From Selaginella tamariscina (Eukaryota; Streptophyta; Lycopodiopsida; Selaginellales; Selaginellaceae), in contig PUQB01000054.1 of the NCBI GenBank assembly GCA_003024785.1, positions 95,291 through 159,290 of the forward strand: DNA of 64,000 bases. Direction: 5' to 3'. Below the pieces are notes generated by a model. The model did not search any database. It was not told where the DNA came from and saw nothing but the letters and a program-made list of their open reading frames with translations. Shown in pieces: positions 1 through 11,410 of this stretch (its first letter is position 1; each line of letters starts with the position of its first letter). The position numbers and the translations under genes were made by a program.

Positions 1-11
1 ATGTGTCAGCG

Positions 12-60
12 CCACGTGTCGCATGTGTGCCACGTGGCAGGAGGTCTCCTGTATATAAGC
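12..60 (+). promoter_or_regulatory. Promoter-like block: two G-boxes and a TATA box
   Basis: Two CACGTG G-boxes lie at 13-18 and 31-36. The second sits in the perfect palindrome GCCACGTGGC (29-38). They are followed by the short inverted repeat CAGGAG/CTCCTG (38-51) and a TATATAAG box at 52-59. G-boxes bind bHLH and bZIP factors in plants. No coding sequence follows on the + strand for several kb, so this may be an orphan promoter, the edge of a mobile element, or chance. Confidence 0.35.
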
Positions 61-676
61 AGGGTTTTTGTAGCTTAATGTATCTGACATTTTTAATATA
101 TATCGGCTCTTTCAGTCATTAAGTAAAATACTTTCAAATATTTATAAGTAAATTTTAAATTATATATAATGGTATTCTTGACAAAGCTAATAAAAGTATA
201 TAACTAATTAGACTAATTATAATTAACAATTAAATTGTGATAAAGAAGATGAATATATAACTAGTTATATCATTAATGATTGAAATAACTATTTTTTTTA
301 CTTTTAAGTTGAAACTTATTAAAAGATTAATGAAACGACATATATGCAACTTTTAATTTTTATTGATAATAAAAGCTAACCATTAATATTACTTAGTTAT
401 GAGGTTAAATTTTTTTTCTTCTTTAAAGTAATATAATTCAACATTATGTTATAATTGTTCATTTTATTAATGATGAATCTATACATTAAAATATTTTAAA
501 TACTATATTTTCTTTTGATGATGTATCATATTTATTTTTAATATATAAGAGATTAATAAGAAATTAAAGATAAATCTCTCATTATAAAATGTTATGATTA
601 TTTCATGTATATATACGAGTATACAATGTGTAGGCATTACACACACACACACATTGCATATAACATGTTTCTATGT

Positions 677-951
677 TTTTAATGTAATATATTTGTTATT
701 TGCACTTATATATTTCTTAAAATTATAATTAAGATATGTAAATTTAATAACCTTTCATTTTTGAATTTAAAAAAAAAATGAAAAATTAAAAAAAGTATGT
801 GTATGATTATGTTTGTTTTAATGTAATTATTTGTTATTTGCACTTTATATTTCTTAAAATTATAATTAAGATATGTAAATTTAATAACCTTTCATTTGAA
901 TTTTAAAAAAAAAATGAAAAATTAAAAAAAGTATGTGTATGATTATGTTTG
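677..951. repeat. Tandem duplication, two units of about 136 bp
   Basis: Unit 1 (about 677-814) and unit 2 (about 816-951) run in parallel. Both contain TTTGTTATTTGCACTT, then a common AT-rich core, a poly-A run and GTATGTGTATGATTATG. The units differ by a few indels. Noncoding. Confidence 0.85.
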
Positions 952-1299
952 TGTTGTGTTTGTGTAATTAATTAAGTGTGTGCTTTTTAAAATTATTATC
1001 TTTTCATTTAAGTTTATTTTTACTTTTTAAAACACTGATAATGCATAGTACTATGCCTTACTTATAAAAATTATTTTCATTTGTGACACATTACATATAT
1101 TCAATATAACATTTTTTATATTAAAATAATATATACATATATATTTATTATATTACAATGTTAAATTCAAGACATATTATAATAAGTTACGTATGCTTTA
1201 TTTTAAACAGGTTTAAGAAATTCACAAATTACAATTAAAATATAATAATAATTTGAAAAATATTATAAATAAATAAAATTTTAAGTATTAAAGGTATAT

Positions 1300-1680
1300 G
1301 TTATAATGATTATGATAATGAAGGTTATTTTGTTCACAATAATTAAAAATGATATGTTCAAATATTATAATAATGCAAATGAAGTTTTATAATATGTAGA
1401 ATATTTGTAAAAGATAAAAAACTTTAACATTATTATTAAATGATTATTATAATATTATTGTAGTGATTATAACATTAAAGTTATAGTGTTTACAATGATT
1501 AAAATATTATGTTTATATATTATAATAATGCAAACAAAAATTTTATAACACATGAAATATTTATAACATTGTTTGTCGAATAATTATTATATTATTTTTG
1601 TAATGATCATAACATTAAAGTTACAATGCTTAAAATGATTAAAAATTATATAATATTGTTGCAAAAGTGAAAAGTAAATA
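1300..1680. repeat. Degenerate AT-rich tandem repeat, period about 150 bp
   Basis: The blocks around 1360-1500 and 1520-1660 share ordered motifs: ATTATAATAATGCAAA, then TTTTATAA, then a stretch ending GATCATAACATTAAAG or GATTATAACATTAAAG. This indicates an old local duplication. No coding content. Confidence 0.55.
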
Positions 1681-3239
1681 ATTACAAATATTTTAATATT
1701 TTATAAAGAAAATAAAACTTCGATACATATGATAATATGATATTATAATAAAGATCATAAGAATATTGGTATATTAATGTAATTAATGTTTATAAAGTAT
1801 TGTAAAGCATACTTTAGTTAACAAAATGAACATAAAGCAAATGTAGTGTGTGATTTATATAATTGTGATTATAATTCATATAAATTAATTTATAATATTT
1901 ATTGATTGTATGTATGTAAAGGTAAATACCAATTCATCTTTTCATATAAATCATTTGTTTAAAATCAATTATAAATATTATTGTTTATGTATACAACTAT
2001 GACATTATGGACATGTCTGAATTATTAAAGTAAAATTATTTTATATAAGAAAAAGATACATATTACATATAATATTTATATAACATAATTACATATTAAT
2101 AAATGTATTATTTATGTTACACACCTATCATATCAACACTATACTTTAGTTATTTGTAAGATTCTTTTTATTAACAACAATTATAAATATAGTATTTTTA
2201 TTTAAACAATAAACATGTTGAATTGTGATAAATATTTGTGAAAGATTTTATTTGCTACAAGATTTTATGTAACAAAGCATAGAATTAAAAATAAATTTTA
2301 TTAAATAAAATCTGTAAAACACTCTTAAATATTATTTTTTAAATAACAAGAATAATAGTTATGATAATACAAAATATAATACTGGTTGGCATTGAAACAT
2401 ATTTTAAGCACACACAAGCGTAAGATTAATCTTAATATGATTTTAAATGTATTTAGTGTATATATTTAATAAGTTATTTTATTTATAACACACATTTTAT
2501 CTCAAACATTAATTTACATATGCATCTTTCATAATAATAAAAATCGAATAATAAAATTTCATTTACTTTGTGTCATTCTAAATTTTAAACTTCATTTGTT
2601 ATTATTTAATACTGCACTTTATTAAAAAAATTTATGTCATTATAATTTAAAGCATTTTCATTTCAATTTTGTATGATTAATTTTTATGGTTTTTAATCTA
2701 TAAATAGATGTATACATATTATATACATTACACACACACACACACACACACATATTTATATATATATCATTTTATGTATTATACATATGTAAGAATTGTG
2801 AGAAAAAATAATATAAATTAAATATATTTAAATATTTAAAATATTAAGGTAAATTTCAAATAAGTATATATTATTATATATTATATATATATATATATAT
2901 AGTCTCTCTTTCTACAGGGAGTGACTATTTTGCACACATTGTCCATACATTGTTGCAACCTTACAAAATATATAGAGAATTTCTTTTAATTTGATATTGG
3001 AGCCAATAATGATGTTATTTATAATTTTAATTTATATTGATAACACTTTTATAATCAGTACCAAGTACAATTTGCGATAAGTGAAGAATCATTTATGACA
3101 AGATTTAAAACTGATTATGATTTAGATTAGAGAATATGTATAATTGGAACAATAATGTGAGTGAATTGATGTTATGCTCATCGATGAGATTTGTACTCTT
3201 GTTTCGAACCACATATCAAAAATACATGAAACATTGATG

Positions 3240-4480
3240 TTAGAGTTTTAAACCGAATGACTAATACGTGACTACTAAGTGGCCATCCAGCATCAACACC
3301 ATGTGTGAATATATTAAGTTTTACAAGACAACCTTAAGAATTTGACTCAGACGCGCAAATAGGCATGAGACTTAGGATCCTACCTTAAGTCCCATAGAAT
3401 GATTATCTTCCGAACCCCAGAGGACAACTCGAGTAGACTTTAGAATCTTGCCTTAAGAGACTTATATAGACTCATGCCCTAACCTACAAGGAGACGTGTC
3501 CAATTCATATCCTTGTGATAGAGCTAAGGCATTGTCACTTATCTTTTAAAGAATCACCCTTGTTCATGAATACAAGGCAACAAGGGTATACTAAACCATG
3601 ACTAACTCTAAGGATTTGAGTGACCAAGTCATACCCTAGACCTAGAGTTCGTACTTAGTGAGGAAACAAGTGTGCGCTGTAGGTGGACATGAGTTTTGTT
3701 AAATAAACTCTTTAAAGCTAGGTTTGAATAATCTTAAGTACACAACCTTACAAGTGCCAAACGAATGAACTCTTGCTAACGAGTTTCGGTCGTTCAACCC
3801 TTAGATTTCAAAGAGAATAACTCTCTAGTTAAGTGTGCCAATAGCACATCTAGTTACGAGACCTAATCTACCTTGAGCAAAATTAGCACTCTAGCACGCA
3901 TGCTTGTTAGAATATCCAACCCCTCAGCATTAAGCTCATGAGATAACCCTAAAGGCGTGCCTTGAGCATTGTATCATGTGTCATTTAGTTTAGTGTCAAT
4001 CTTCATGTAACATTATTTCCCAAAATGTGGGCTATCTTGCCATAACCCCACAAATTTAAGAGTTACACATGGTGCCATGAATGTGGCTCACATATGCCAC
4101 TTTTAAAACCCCTTTATGAACCTTGGTAAAAAGAACTTGTCAACTAAGATCTCATGCCCATAGTTGGATAAGGACACAAATGTTTCATGCTTAATTGTGA
4201 GTGCTATTCTTAGTTTGACTTAGAGAAGAAGGCTAATGACATGTTTCAACCTTTAACCTATGGAACGTGCACTCTGACAAGATCTCCTAGGCACATATTT
4301 GCCAACGTTAAGAGTAGGTTAACCCAAAGACCCTTATCATTTGAAAGTTGAGGCAGCATAACAAGAAATTGTGCCTTAACAACACAAGCTAGAACTTACA
4401 CCGATATAATAATAACGAGCTCAATTATGAACCCAAGAACTCTCAATGCATATCTTATTTAATATATGTAACAAAAGCCC
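3240..4480 (+). repeat. Dispersed noncoding repeat, copy A (about 1.2 kb)
   Basis: This block recurs in direct orientation at about 14932-16030. Shared landmarks in order include GAATCACCCTT, AAGGCAACAAGGG, GTGGCCAAGTCATA or its variant, TAGCACA, ATGCATGC, a stretch containing CTTGAGCATTGTAT, GGATAAGGACACAAATG, and an end near a C/T-rich run. The copies are diverged by substitutions and small indels. No protein similarity is visible. Its class (solo LTR of an unknown family, nonautonomous element, or other) cannot be told. It is unlikely to be the LTR of the enclosed copia element, whose own short 5' LTR is found at 6.0 kb. Confidence 0.75.
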
Positions 4481-5135
4481 CCTTTTTTGCTTCCTTGTTT
4501 TGTAAAGTGGGCTAACATGAACTATTATTCCCAATAGGAATATACTTGATGAATTTAACTTATGACCCCTAAACCCTAGCTCAAGGGGTTTAGGGTGTGA
4601 GTTTAGGAAAACCCTAGGGTTAGGTCAACCCTATGGGTGTTTTTACCATATCCGACATGTCGAACTCACCAAAACTAACCAGTAACTCAATGAAAAAAGT
4701 TTTTTAAAAAGTAAGTGCTACTTTGCTAGAGTTTCTCGAGGTATCTAGTGATAGCCGACTGAACTACCCCTAAACACCTAAGTGCACTAAGCATGGTTGT
4801 TTCTCACTACATTTAGGACTTGTTAACATAGTTTGGTAAGTAACCACAATCAATGTTTAAAGTAAAAAATATGACATTGCCTATAAAATGCATATACAAA
4901 TTGATGTGCACACATGCTCTTATAGTAGATATATATATTAGTTACCTAGATTTGTACAAAAGATACTCAAGTTAGTTTATCAATAGAGTAATTTACTTAA
5001 TATTCCTTCCTTTATTCTTATTTGGACTACAACCCTTTCATTTTTTTGACTTTAGTGGGTAAACAACATTAGGGATGGTTAGGGGGTTGTTTCTTCTTTT
5101 TCTTTTGTGGAATTTCTTATACATGGGAGTTTAGG
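4481..5135. other. Intergenic spacer with telomere-like degenerate motifs
   Basis: No gene seen. A short cluster of CCCTAAA/CCCTAG/GGTTTAGGG-type motifs lies at about 4563-4640, in both orientations. It is too short and irregular to be a true interstitial telomere array. Confidence 0.5.
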
Positions 5136-5998
5136 ATAACCATCAGATGGGGCCACATGTATTTAGGATTTATGGTGATCATTGGATGAGCCATGTAGTT
5201 TGATTTTTTAGAAAAAACTTGGCACTAAGGTTTTTTAAATCGAATCGTCCGATGGATTATAAAGGAGTTTAGGATAATCATTAAATGGAGGGCTTCAAAT
5301 TCATTGTGGCCATCAGATGAGGCTACATTATGATGGCTGTTAAATGGTGTGCTTTTTTAAATATAACAATTCTCTAATGAATTATGATAACTATTGAATA
5401 AGGCCATGTGGGTTCATGATTTAATGTGGCTATTAGATGAGGCCATGTGAGTTTATGATTTATGTGGCTATCGAATGGGCCATGTGGATTTACAATTTAA
5501 TGTGGCTATTGGATGGAGCCACATGAGTTTATAATTTAGGATGACCGCCAGATGGAGTGTTTATAATATCCTTGACACTAAGATTTTTTAACATATAATC
5601 ATTGAATGAATTATAAAGGAAGTTTAAGGGATGAGCCCACATGTGCTTAGGATTTAATGTGGCAATTTGAATGACCATTGAATAAGGTGTTTGTGAAGTC
5701 CTCGGTAACGAGGTTTTTCTAAAATATAACTATGCAATGGATTATAAAGAAGTCAAATACCCCATCCTAAATCCTAAAACTAATGTGGCCCCATTTGATG
5801 GCCACCCTAAATCCTAAGCCCATGTGGCCCTATCCAATGATTATCTTATAAAAAAAACCTTGGTGCCATGGTTTTTCTAAAATATAATTGTTTAATGAAT
5901 TATAAAGGGAGTTTAAGATAACCATTGGATAGGGCCACCAAATGGACTTAGGATTTAAAATGGCTATTAGATGGGGCTACATGGGTTTAGATTTAGGA
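5136..5998. repeat. Degenerate minisatellite, period about 45-60 bp
   Basis: A motif close to GGATTTAATGTGGCTATTAG followed by ATGGGGCCACATGGGTTTA recurs many times, in places in inverted form (for example near 5765-5840). Copies vary in length and spacing. The tract abuts the copia 5' LTR. Confidence 0.75.
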
Positions 5999-5999
5999 T

Positions 6000-6181
6000 T
6001 GTTGGAGTATAATGACACTATCAAATAAACAAGAGTTAAGTTATATTTAGATATAAAATGATACAAATAAGATTTCTAGATACATATATATCATGGGAAG
6101 TATGAATGTATAGTGGTCTTATATATAGGAATTTTATTTTTTTTTTGTTTCTTGTTTAAGATTCTTTCATGGTATCAGAGC
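6000..6181 (+). repeat. Copia 5' LTR and primer-binding site
   Basis: The LTR starts TGTTGGAG and ends at about 6168, just before TGGTATCAGAGC. That sequence is complementary to the 3' end of plant initiator methionine tRNA and is the standard copia PBS. No matching 3' LTR was found in the window. Confidence 0.75.
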
Positions 6182-8723
6182 CACCCTTTTGAAAGTTTCT
6201 CGAATTCTTTCTTTATTGCAAAAGAAATGAGTTGTAGTAAGCTTAGTTTAGTGTTACTACAAGGAGTTAAAACCATTTGATAAAAGGCATGGGTTTTCAA
6301 CTTGGACAAAGATGTCTTGTGTCTTAAAGATGGAGAAACTTTGGGGTGTAGTTTCTCCACATCCAATTAAAAAGAGTCACCAAGATTCACCATGAGAGTG
6401 GAGCGTCCACTTTGTTAGAAGGCTATAGTGAATCCAAGAAGGTACTAGCACTTTATGATGCAATGTAAGATCCAGCGTTTTGTGCTTTTGTGCCAACAAT
6501 TAGAATGATCAAAAGTAGTTACTATACTTTTTACTCAATTGAACAAGCACTTTAATGAAGGTTTAAAACAAGGTTTGAATGGCAACTTAGATCTGGCCCC
6601 AAGGGGATATGGCACTTTGGACATGTATCTCTAGTCTTTGAGGATTGGTAACAAGGGTCATGGTGGTTGTGGAATCGTGATATATGGATCTGCTAAGGGT
6701 TTTGGCACATGGGATACTCAAAACTAGGTAGGTGCTAGAGCAATTAGGGGTTGTTCTAGAGGTAGGAATATGGGTGCTCATACTCTTGCTACTCTTGTGG
6801 AATGCCAAGCATCTTCAAAGGACTACCAAATTTTTTCTTGGTTGCAAAAATCTTGGAATTAATAAAATTGTAGCAAATGCTTAGGAAGAACATTTGAAAG
6901 AGCGAGTGGTAATTGAATTAGTAAGGGCTTGTAAATCCACTTTTCTTGAGAAACTAACAAGGATTCAAGGTCTGAACGACACCGAATGAAGTCTCCCATG
7001 CACTTTGTTCATTTGAAAGCATTAAAGGCATATTTATAAGGGTAAGAGATGGTGGTTTGCTCTATGTAAAAGGAACAAGAGATGTCCATATTCTAGTAGG
7101 AAGAACAAGGCAGTTAAAACTTAAGGATGCATGTCATGTTCCAACATTGGTTAAATTTTTTTGTTTCTGTTGCAAGACTTGCTGATTAAGGTTTAGATGT
7201 TAGCCTTTCTCATAATTGATTGATATTATTTCGAAAAGTCAATCTTTCTTGCATTTTCTTAGAAGTGGAAATCTTTATGAACTGTTAATTTAATTTTCCA
7301 AAAGGCATGAACGTTTAGCTCATGCTAATTTCCAAACAATCAAATAGCGTCAAACTAAGGAGATTATCAATGGGATCAAATGTAAGTTTGGTTTATCATT
7401 GCCTCTTTGCCATAGTTGTGTAACATGGAAGCAAACTCATTGAAGTTTTCAAGTTTCCTTCACATGTACTTCATGTCCACTTGAGCTGGTGCATTCAAAC
7501 TTGTGTGATCATTGGTGCGAGTGTGTTCTTAAACATGCACGCATTATTTTATTACATTCATTAATGATTTCACTTGTAAAAACTAGTGTATATTTTCTCC
7601 ATTGTAAGGCATAAGCATTTGATGCTTTTCAAGAGTTTCTAGTAGAAGCTGAAACATGCACTAGCCAACATCTTGTGATTCTTTGCACATACTCAAGAGG
7701 AGAGTATTTTGAAAACCTACTTTGAGGACTTTTGTAAGGGATGTGAGATTCTCCATCGACGTTCTTGTGCACATACTCCACAACAAAATGGAGTAACCAA
7801 ACATAAGAATAGGACAATCATGAATGCAATAAGATGTTTCTTGGAAGTTAGGTTTACCGAACAAGTTATAAATTTATACTTTATTTTGTAATGCAACTTT
7901 CATCAGATGTATATATTTTAAATGTCATATATAAGTTTCTTTGGGCTGAAGTTGTGCAAATAGCAATCTATGTTTAAAAATAGACTACCTCATTCTTTGT
8001 ATCCAAATGAGATATCAGAGGAAAGATGAACACACATACTTTAAAACATTAATCATCTCAAACATTTTTATTGTTTGACTTATGCTAGAATAACAAATAA
8101 CAAGCTTGGTAAGTTAGAGAGCATGAGCCAACCTGTCTATTTAGTTGGTTATGACAAAAAGATGAAAGGATATCGATTATATGATCATTCAAATCGTCAA
8201 ATCATTGTAAGTACTAATGTTATCTTTGATGAACATGTTGTGTACAAGCAACAAGTTCATTTGCTATGCTAAATGATTTTGACTTGGTATGCTAGGTCTT
8301 GAGGATTGGCTTTGGGAAGATGGCAATGAGAAGCAACAACAAGAATCTTCAAACACACAAGACTTTGCTAATTCGGATCCTAGTTCTTCTCAAGAAACTC
8401 AATTTCACCAACTACAATGAAAACTTAGCATATAAACATGTACCAAAAGTTGAATGTGTTATTCGTGTTTTTACCATTCAAGATGGAGGATTATGGTTGT
8501 TACAATTGGACATTCTAATAGAGTCCCGCTCCCAAAGAATTGGACTATTTCAGCTACAAAAGTACTTGAGCCATAAAACTTTGAAGTGACAATTTTTGGT
8601 CCTAATGCTAAACACTAGAATGCAATAGTGCAAGAGAAACTTGCTTCACATCATGAGAACAACACATATAGCATTGATCAACCTCTTATAGACAAACATC
8701 CAATTGGTTATCACTAAGTCTAC

Positions 8724-9076
8724 AAGACGTGGCAATTTGACTACGTCACACGGATATAGATACAGATATGAATAAGGATCATTAAAGTTAGTCAAGTCTA
8801 AGATAATGATATAAATATGAATAAAGATCACTAAAGTAAGTCTAGGATAAGAAGTATAGATATGAATAAGGATCATTAAAGTTAACTAAGTCTAAATTAA
8901 GGATATGAATATGAATAAGGGTCACTAAAGTTAGCCAAGTTTTTCCTTATAGTATATAAGGGCGGACATGTGAGGGTTAAGCATTTTGATTCAACACCAA
9001 TTTAGGAGCTAAGCTTCTTATCTTGTTCTGAATTTGTAATTCAACTTATATCCTGTCTTTTCAACTTGGTTCTGCA
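8724..9076 (+). repeat. Gypsy 5' LTR with about four internal tandem units
   Basis: It shares ACTACGTCACACG near its start, a TATATAAGGG promoter-like motif (about 8955) and a stretch containing GGGTTAAGCATT with the 3' LTR. Internally, a 43-50 bp unit containing GATATGAATAAGGATCATTA recurs about four times (near 8766, 8809, 8860 and 8903). Confidence 0.8.
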
Positions 9077-11339
9077 GTTTAAATCGAAATACTTCTTCAT
9101 TCTTTAGTTCTGAGTTTTCAAGTTCTTCAACATGTCTTCTATCGATGCAGAACTCTTTGCACAATAGTTTCAACAGTTACAACTTGAGAATCATGGCTAT
9201 AGATCTACAATGACAGGCATCCTCATCAGAACCAAAAGTCAACAAGTTTGATGGCTTAAAGTCACAATTTTAAGGTTTCATTAATTCAGTTTAGCTGGTC
9301 TTTTGGTTACACCTGCACTGATATCCTACAAATACAACATGAGTGGGTCTTATAGGCACACTCCTCACCAATGCAACTTTGAAGTGGTTTGCACATTTAC
9401 TTGAGAGGGACTCACCACTCTTGAACTCATGGAATACATTTTCCAAGCCTTTGATGATCATGGCCGTGAGTGCACAGCGGTAACCATGCCTCAACAATTA
9501 TGGCAAGGTTCCCACACATTATCGAATATGTTTTTGACTTCTAATTACTTTCATGTGACATCAATTGGACAATGCTGTCTCTTGATTAGTTTAGGGAAGG
9601 TTTTCATGACGACGTCAAGAATCTCATATTCACTCTCGAGGACCTAGATTCTCTAAACAAAGCTATTATGTAGGCAGTTCGTTGCAATAATCGACTTTTT
9701 GAGCAATGTCAAGAAGTATTTCGTATTTCAACTCCAATAGTGCAAGAGCCACTGGCCATTGTATCTCTAACGTCAAATCGAAGGAGTCGGCCTTTTCAAA
9801 ACCATTTAAGTAATGTCGAAACTCTGGACATATGCACGCACTTCTAGCATCTTCTAAAAAGTAATTAAAAATATATATTATTAAAGTGAAAACTAACTTA
9901 CATGTGCTTTACTAAACTTGTGTTTATATTATGGTAAGGATGAACACTGAATTACGAGGTGCCCAAATTAACAATGAATTCAAACTAAGGTGGTTGGCTA
10001 AGTCAGGAAATGAGGAGGTCCAATTTGAATAGGAGCACTCAATTGGACCATTATAAGTCTGCTCCAAATATCTCTTCTTCAATGGTAGTTTTACCTGTGA
10101 TCCCAACAACAAACACCAACAAGCCCTTTCTTCATCTTGACATCTAACGATATTCAAATTAACATAGTAGCTCTACTTAACAATGATGCAACTAGCAACC
10201 CTATTGACTGCCTCTTCATCTAACAATATAATTTGAAGCTTCGCCTGCATTCCGATCCAATTGAATTAACAGTTGTTGATGAATTACCAATGACGTCTAG
10301 TAATGTTACTAAAGAAACGATGCCCCTCACGATCACCCTCGGTGATATCTTGTGCTTGGTCTCCTTCAACGTCACTTCAATTCCTGACACCATGTTATTT
10401 TTTAATCTTTCTTGACCCTCAATCTGTATATTGGTTGGACAACTCGTACGCTAGTTGTTTTTATTTTGGCTTTTTGTTCCGTCTTTGACTCCTAGCCGTA
10501 TCTCAGCAACACTGGCTTTTAGTAATACCCCTGCAACTCCATCCCCAATTCCAACCATGGCTTTGGCCAGACAATGTCTTGCATTTTTGACAACATCAGG
10601 TCCAATTTCAACTTCAACGACATCTTATCCATGTTGGCCGTACTCAGCCCAACATTGTTTTTGCCATGATGGTGACTATGTCTTCAACATCTGCTTTAGC
10701 ATCTGCTCCTAGTTTCTTGCCGTCTACATATTACAATTTTATGGATGTCTTCATGAACATCATCTGTATGATTGTTCAATTGATACTGTTAAAGGTAAGA
10801 CACCTCTATTTGGTTCGATCCATAATCTTTCTCCACTCAAGCTTGAAGCTTTATGGGAATACATCAATGACAACTTGGATTTCATTCGTCATTCCAAGTC
10901 TCTAGCTAGTGCCCCTATCTTCTTCGTAAAAAAAAAGGATTTGTAACTGGTATCCTCTACTTCTTATCTTCAAGATTTTTGAGCATCTTCATGGGCCCGT
11001 TACTTTACGAAGATCCACTCAAAGGTATCCACAATCTGCTTCATATTCGCCTTGGTGATAAATAGAAGATTGCTTTCCGTACACTCTATGGGCATTTTGA
11101 GTACACAGTGATGCCATTTAGATTAACCAATGCCCTTGCAATTTTCCAGCATATGGCCAACAACATTTTTTACAACTTTCTTGACTAGTTTGTGATTATC
11201 TACTTAGACGACATTCTTATTTCTTAAAAACAGAGGAGGAACATCAACAACATGTTTATCAAGTCTTAAAAAGACTTCTGTAGCATTGTCCTTACACCAA
11301 GTTGGAGAAGTGTCAATTTCATCAAAGAGCAGGTCGAGA

Positions 11340-11410
11340 TCCAACTACGAGTTTTTTAACTGCAACAACTTTGATATACGCTATTGGAGCTGGAATTACC
11401 GTGGCTGCTG
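11340..11410 (-). other. 18S rRNA gene fragment (530-loop region) inside the gypsy element
   Basis: Read on the minus strand, about 71 bp match the universal small-subunit 530-loop region: CGGTAATTCCAGCTCCAATA, then GCGTATAT, AGTTGTTGCAGTTAAAAA and CTCGTAGTTGG. Differences from the usual plant sequence are few, for example CCACGG in place of CCGCGG. The fragment, plus AT-rich DNA up to about 11480, interrupts the RT region of the gypsy fossil. It is an inserted fragment and not a functional rRNA gene. Confidence 0.9.

Larger units (their letters stand above)
61..3230. other. AT-rich intergenic DNA, no gene seen
   Basis: Very AT-rich sequence without a supported reading frame, RNA gene or transposon protein. 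It contains an (AC)n microsatellite at about 2729-2752, a (TA)n run near 2880-2902 and locally duplicated blocks (annotated separately). Confidence 0.7.

Noticed and set aside
4563-4640. Interstitial telomere array
   Set aside because: Only a few irregular CCCTAAA-type motifs in mixed orientation; no uninterrupted array.
11340-11410. A functional 18S rRNA gene
   Set aside because: Only about 71 bp are present, antisense inside a transposon fossil, with no neighbouring rRNA sequence.
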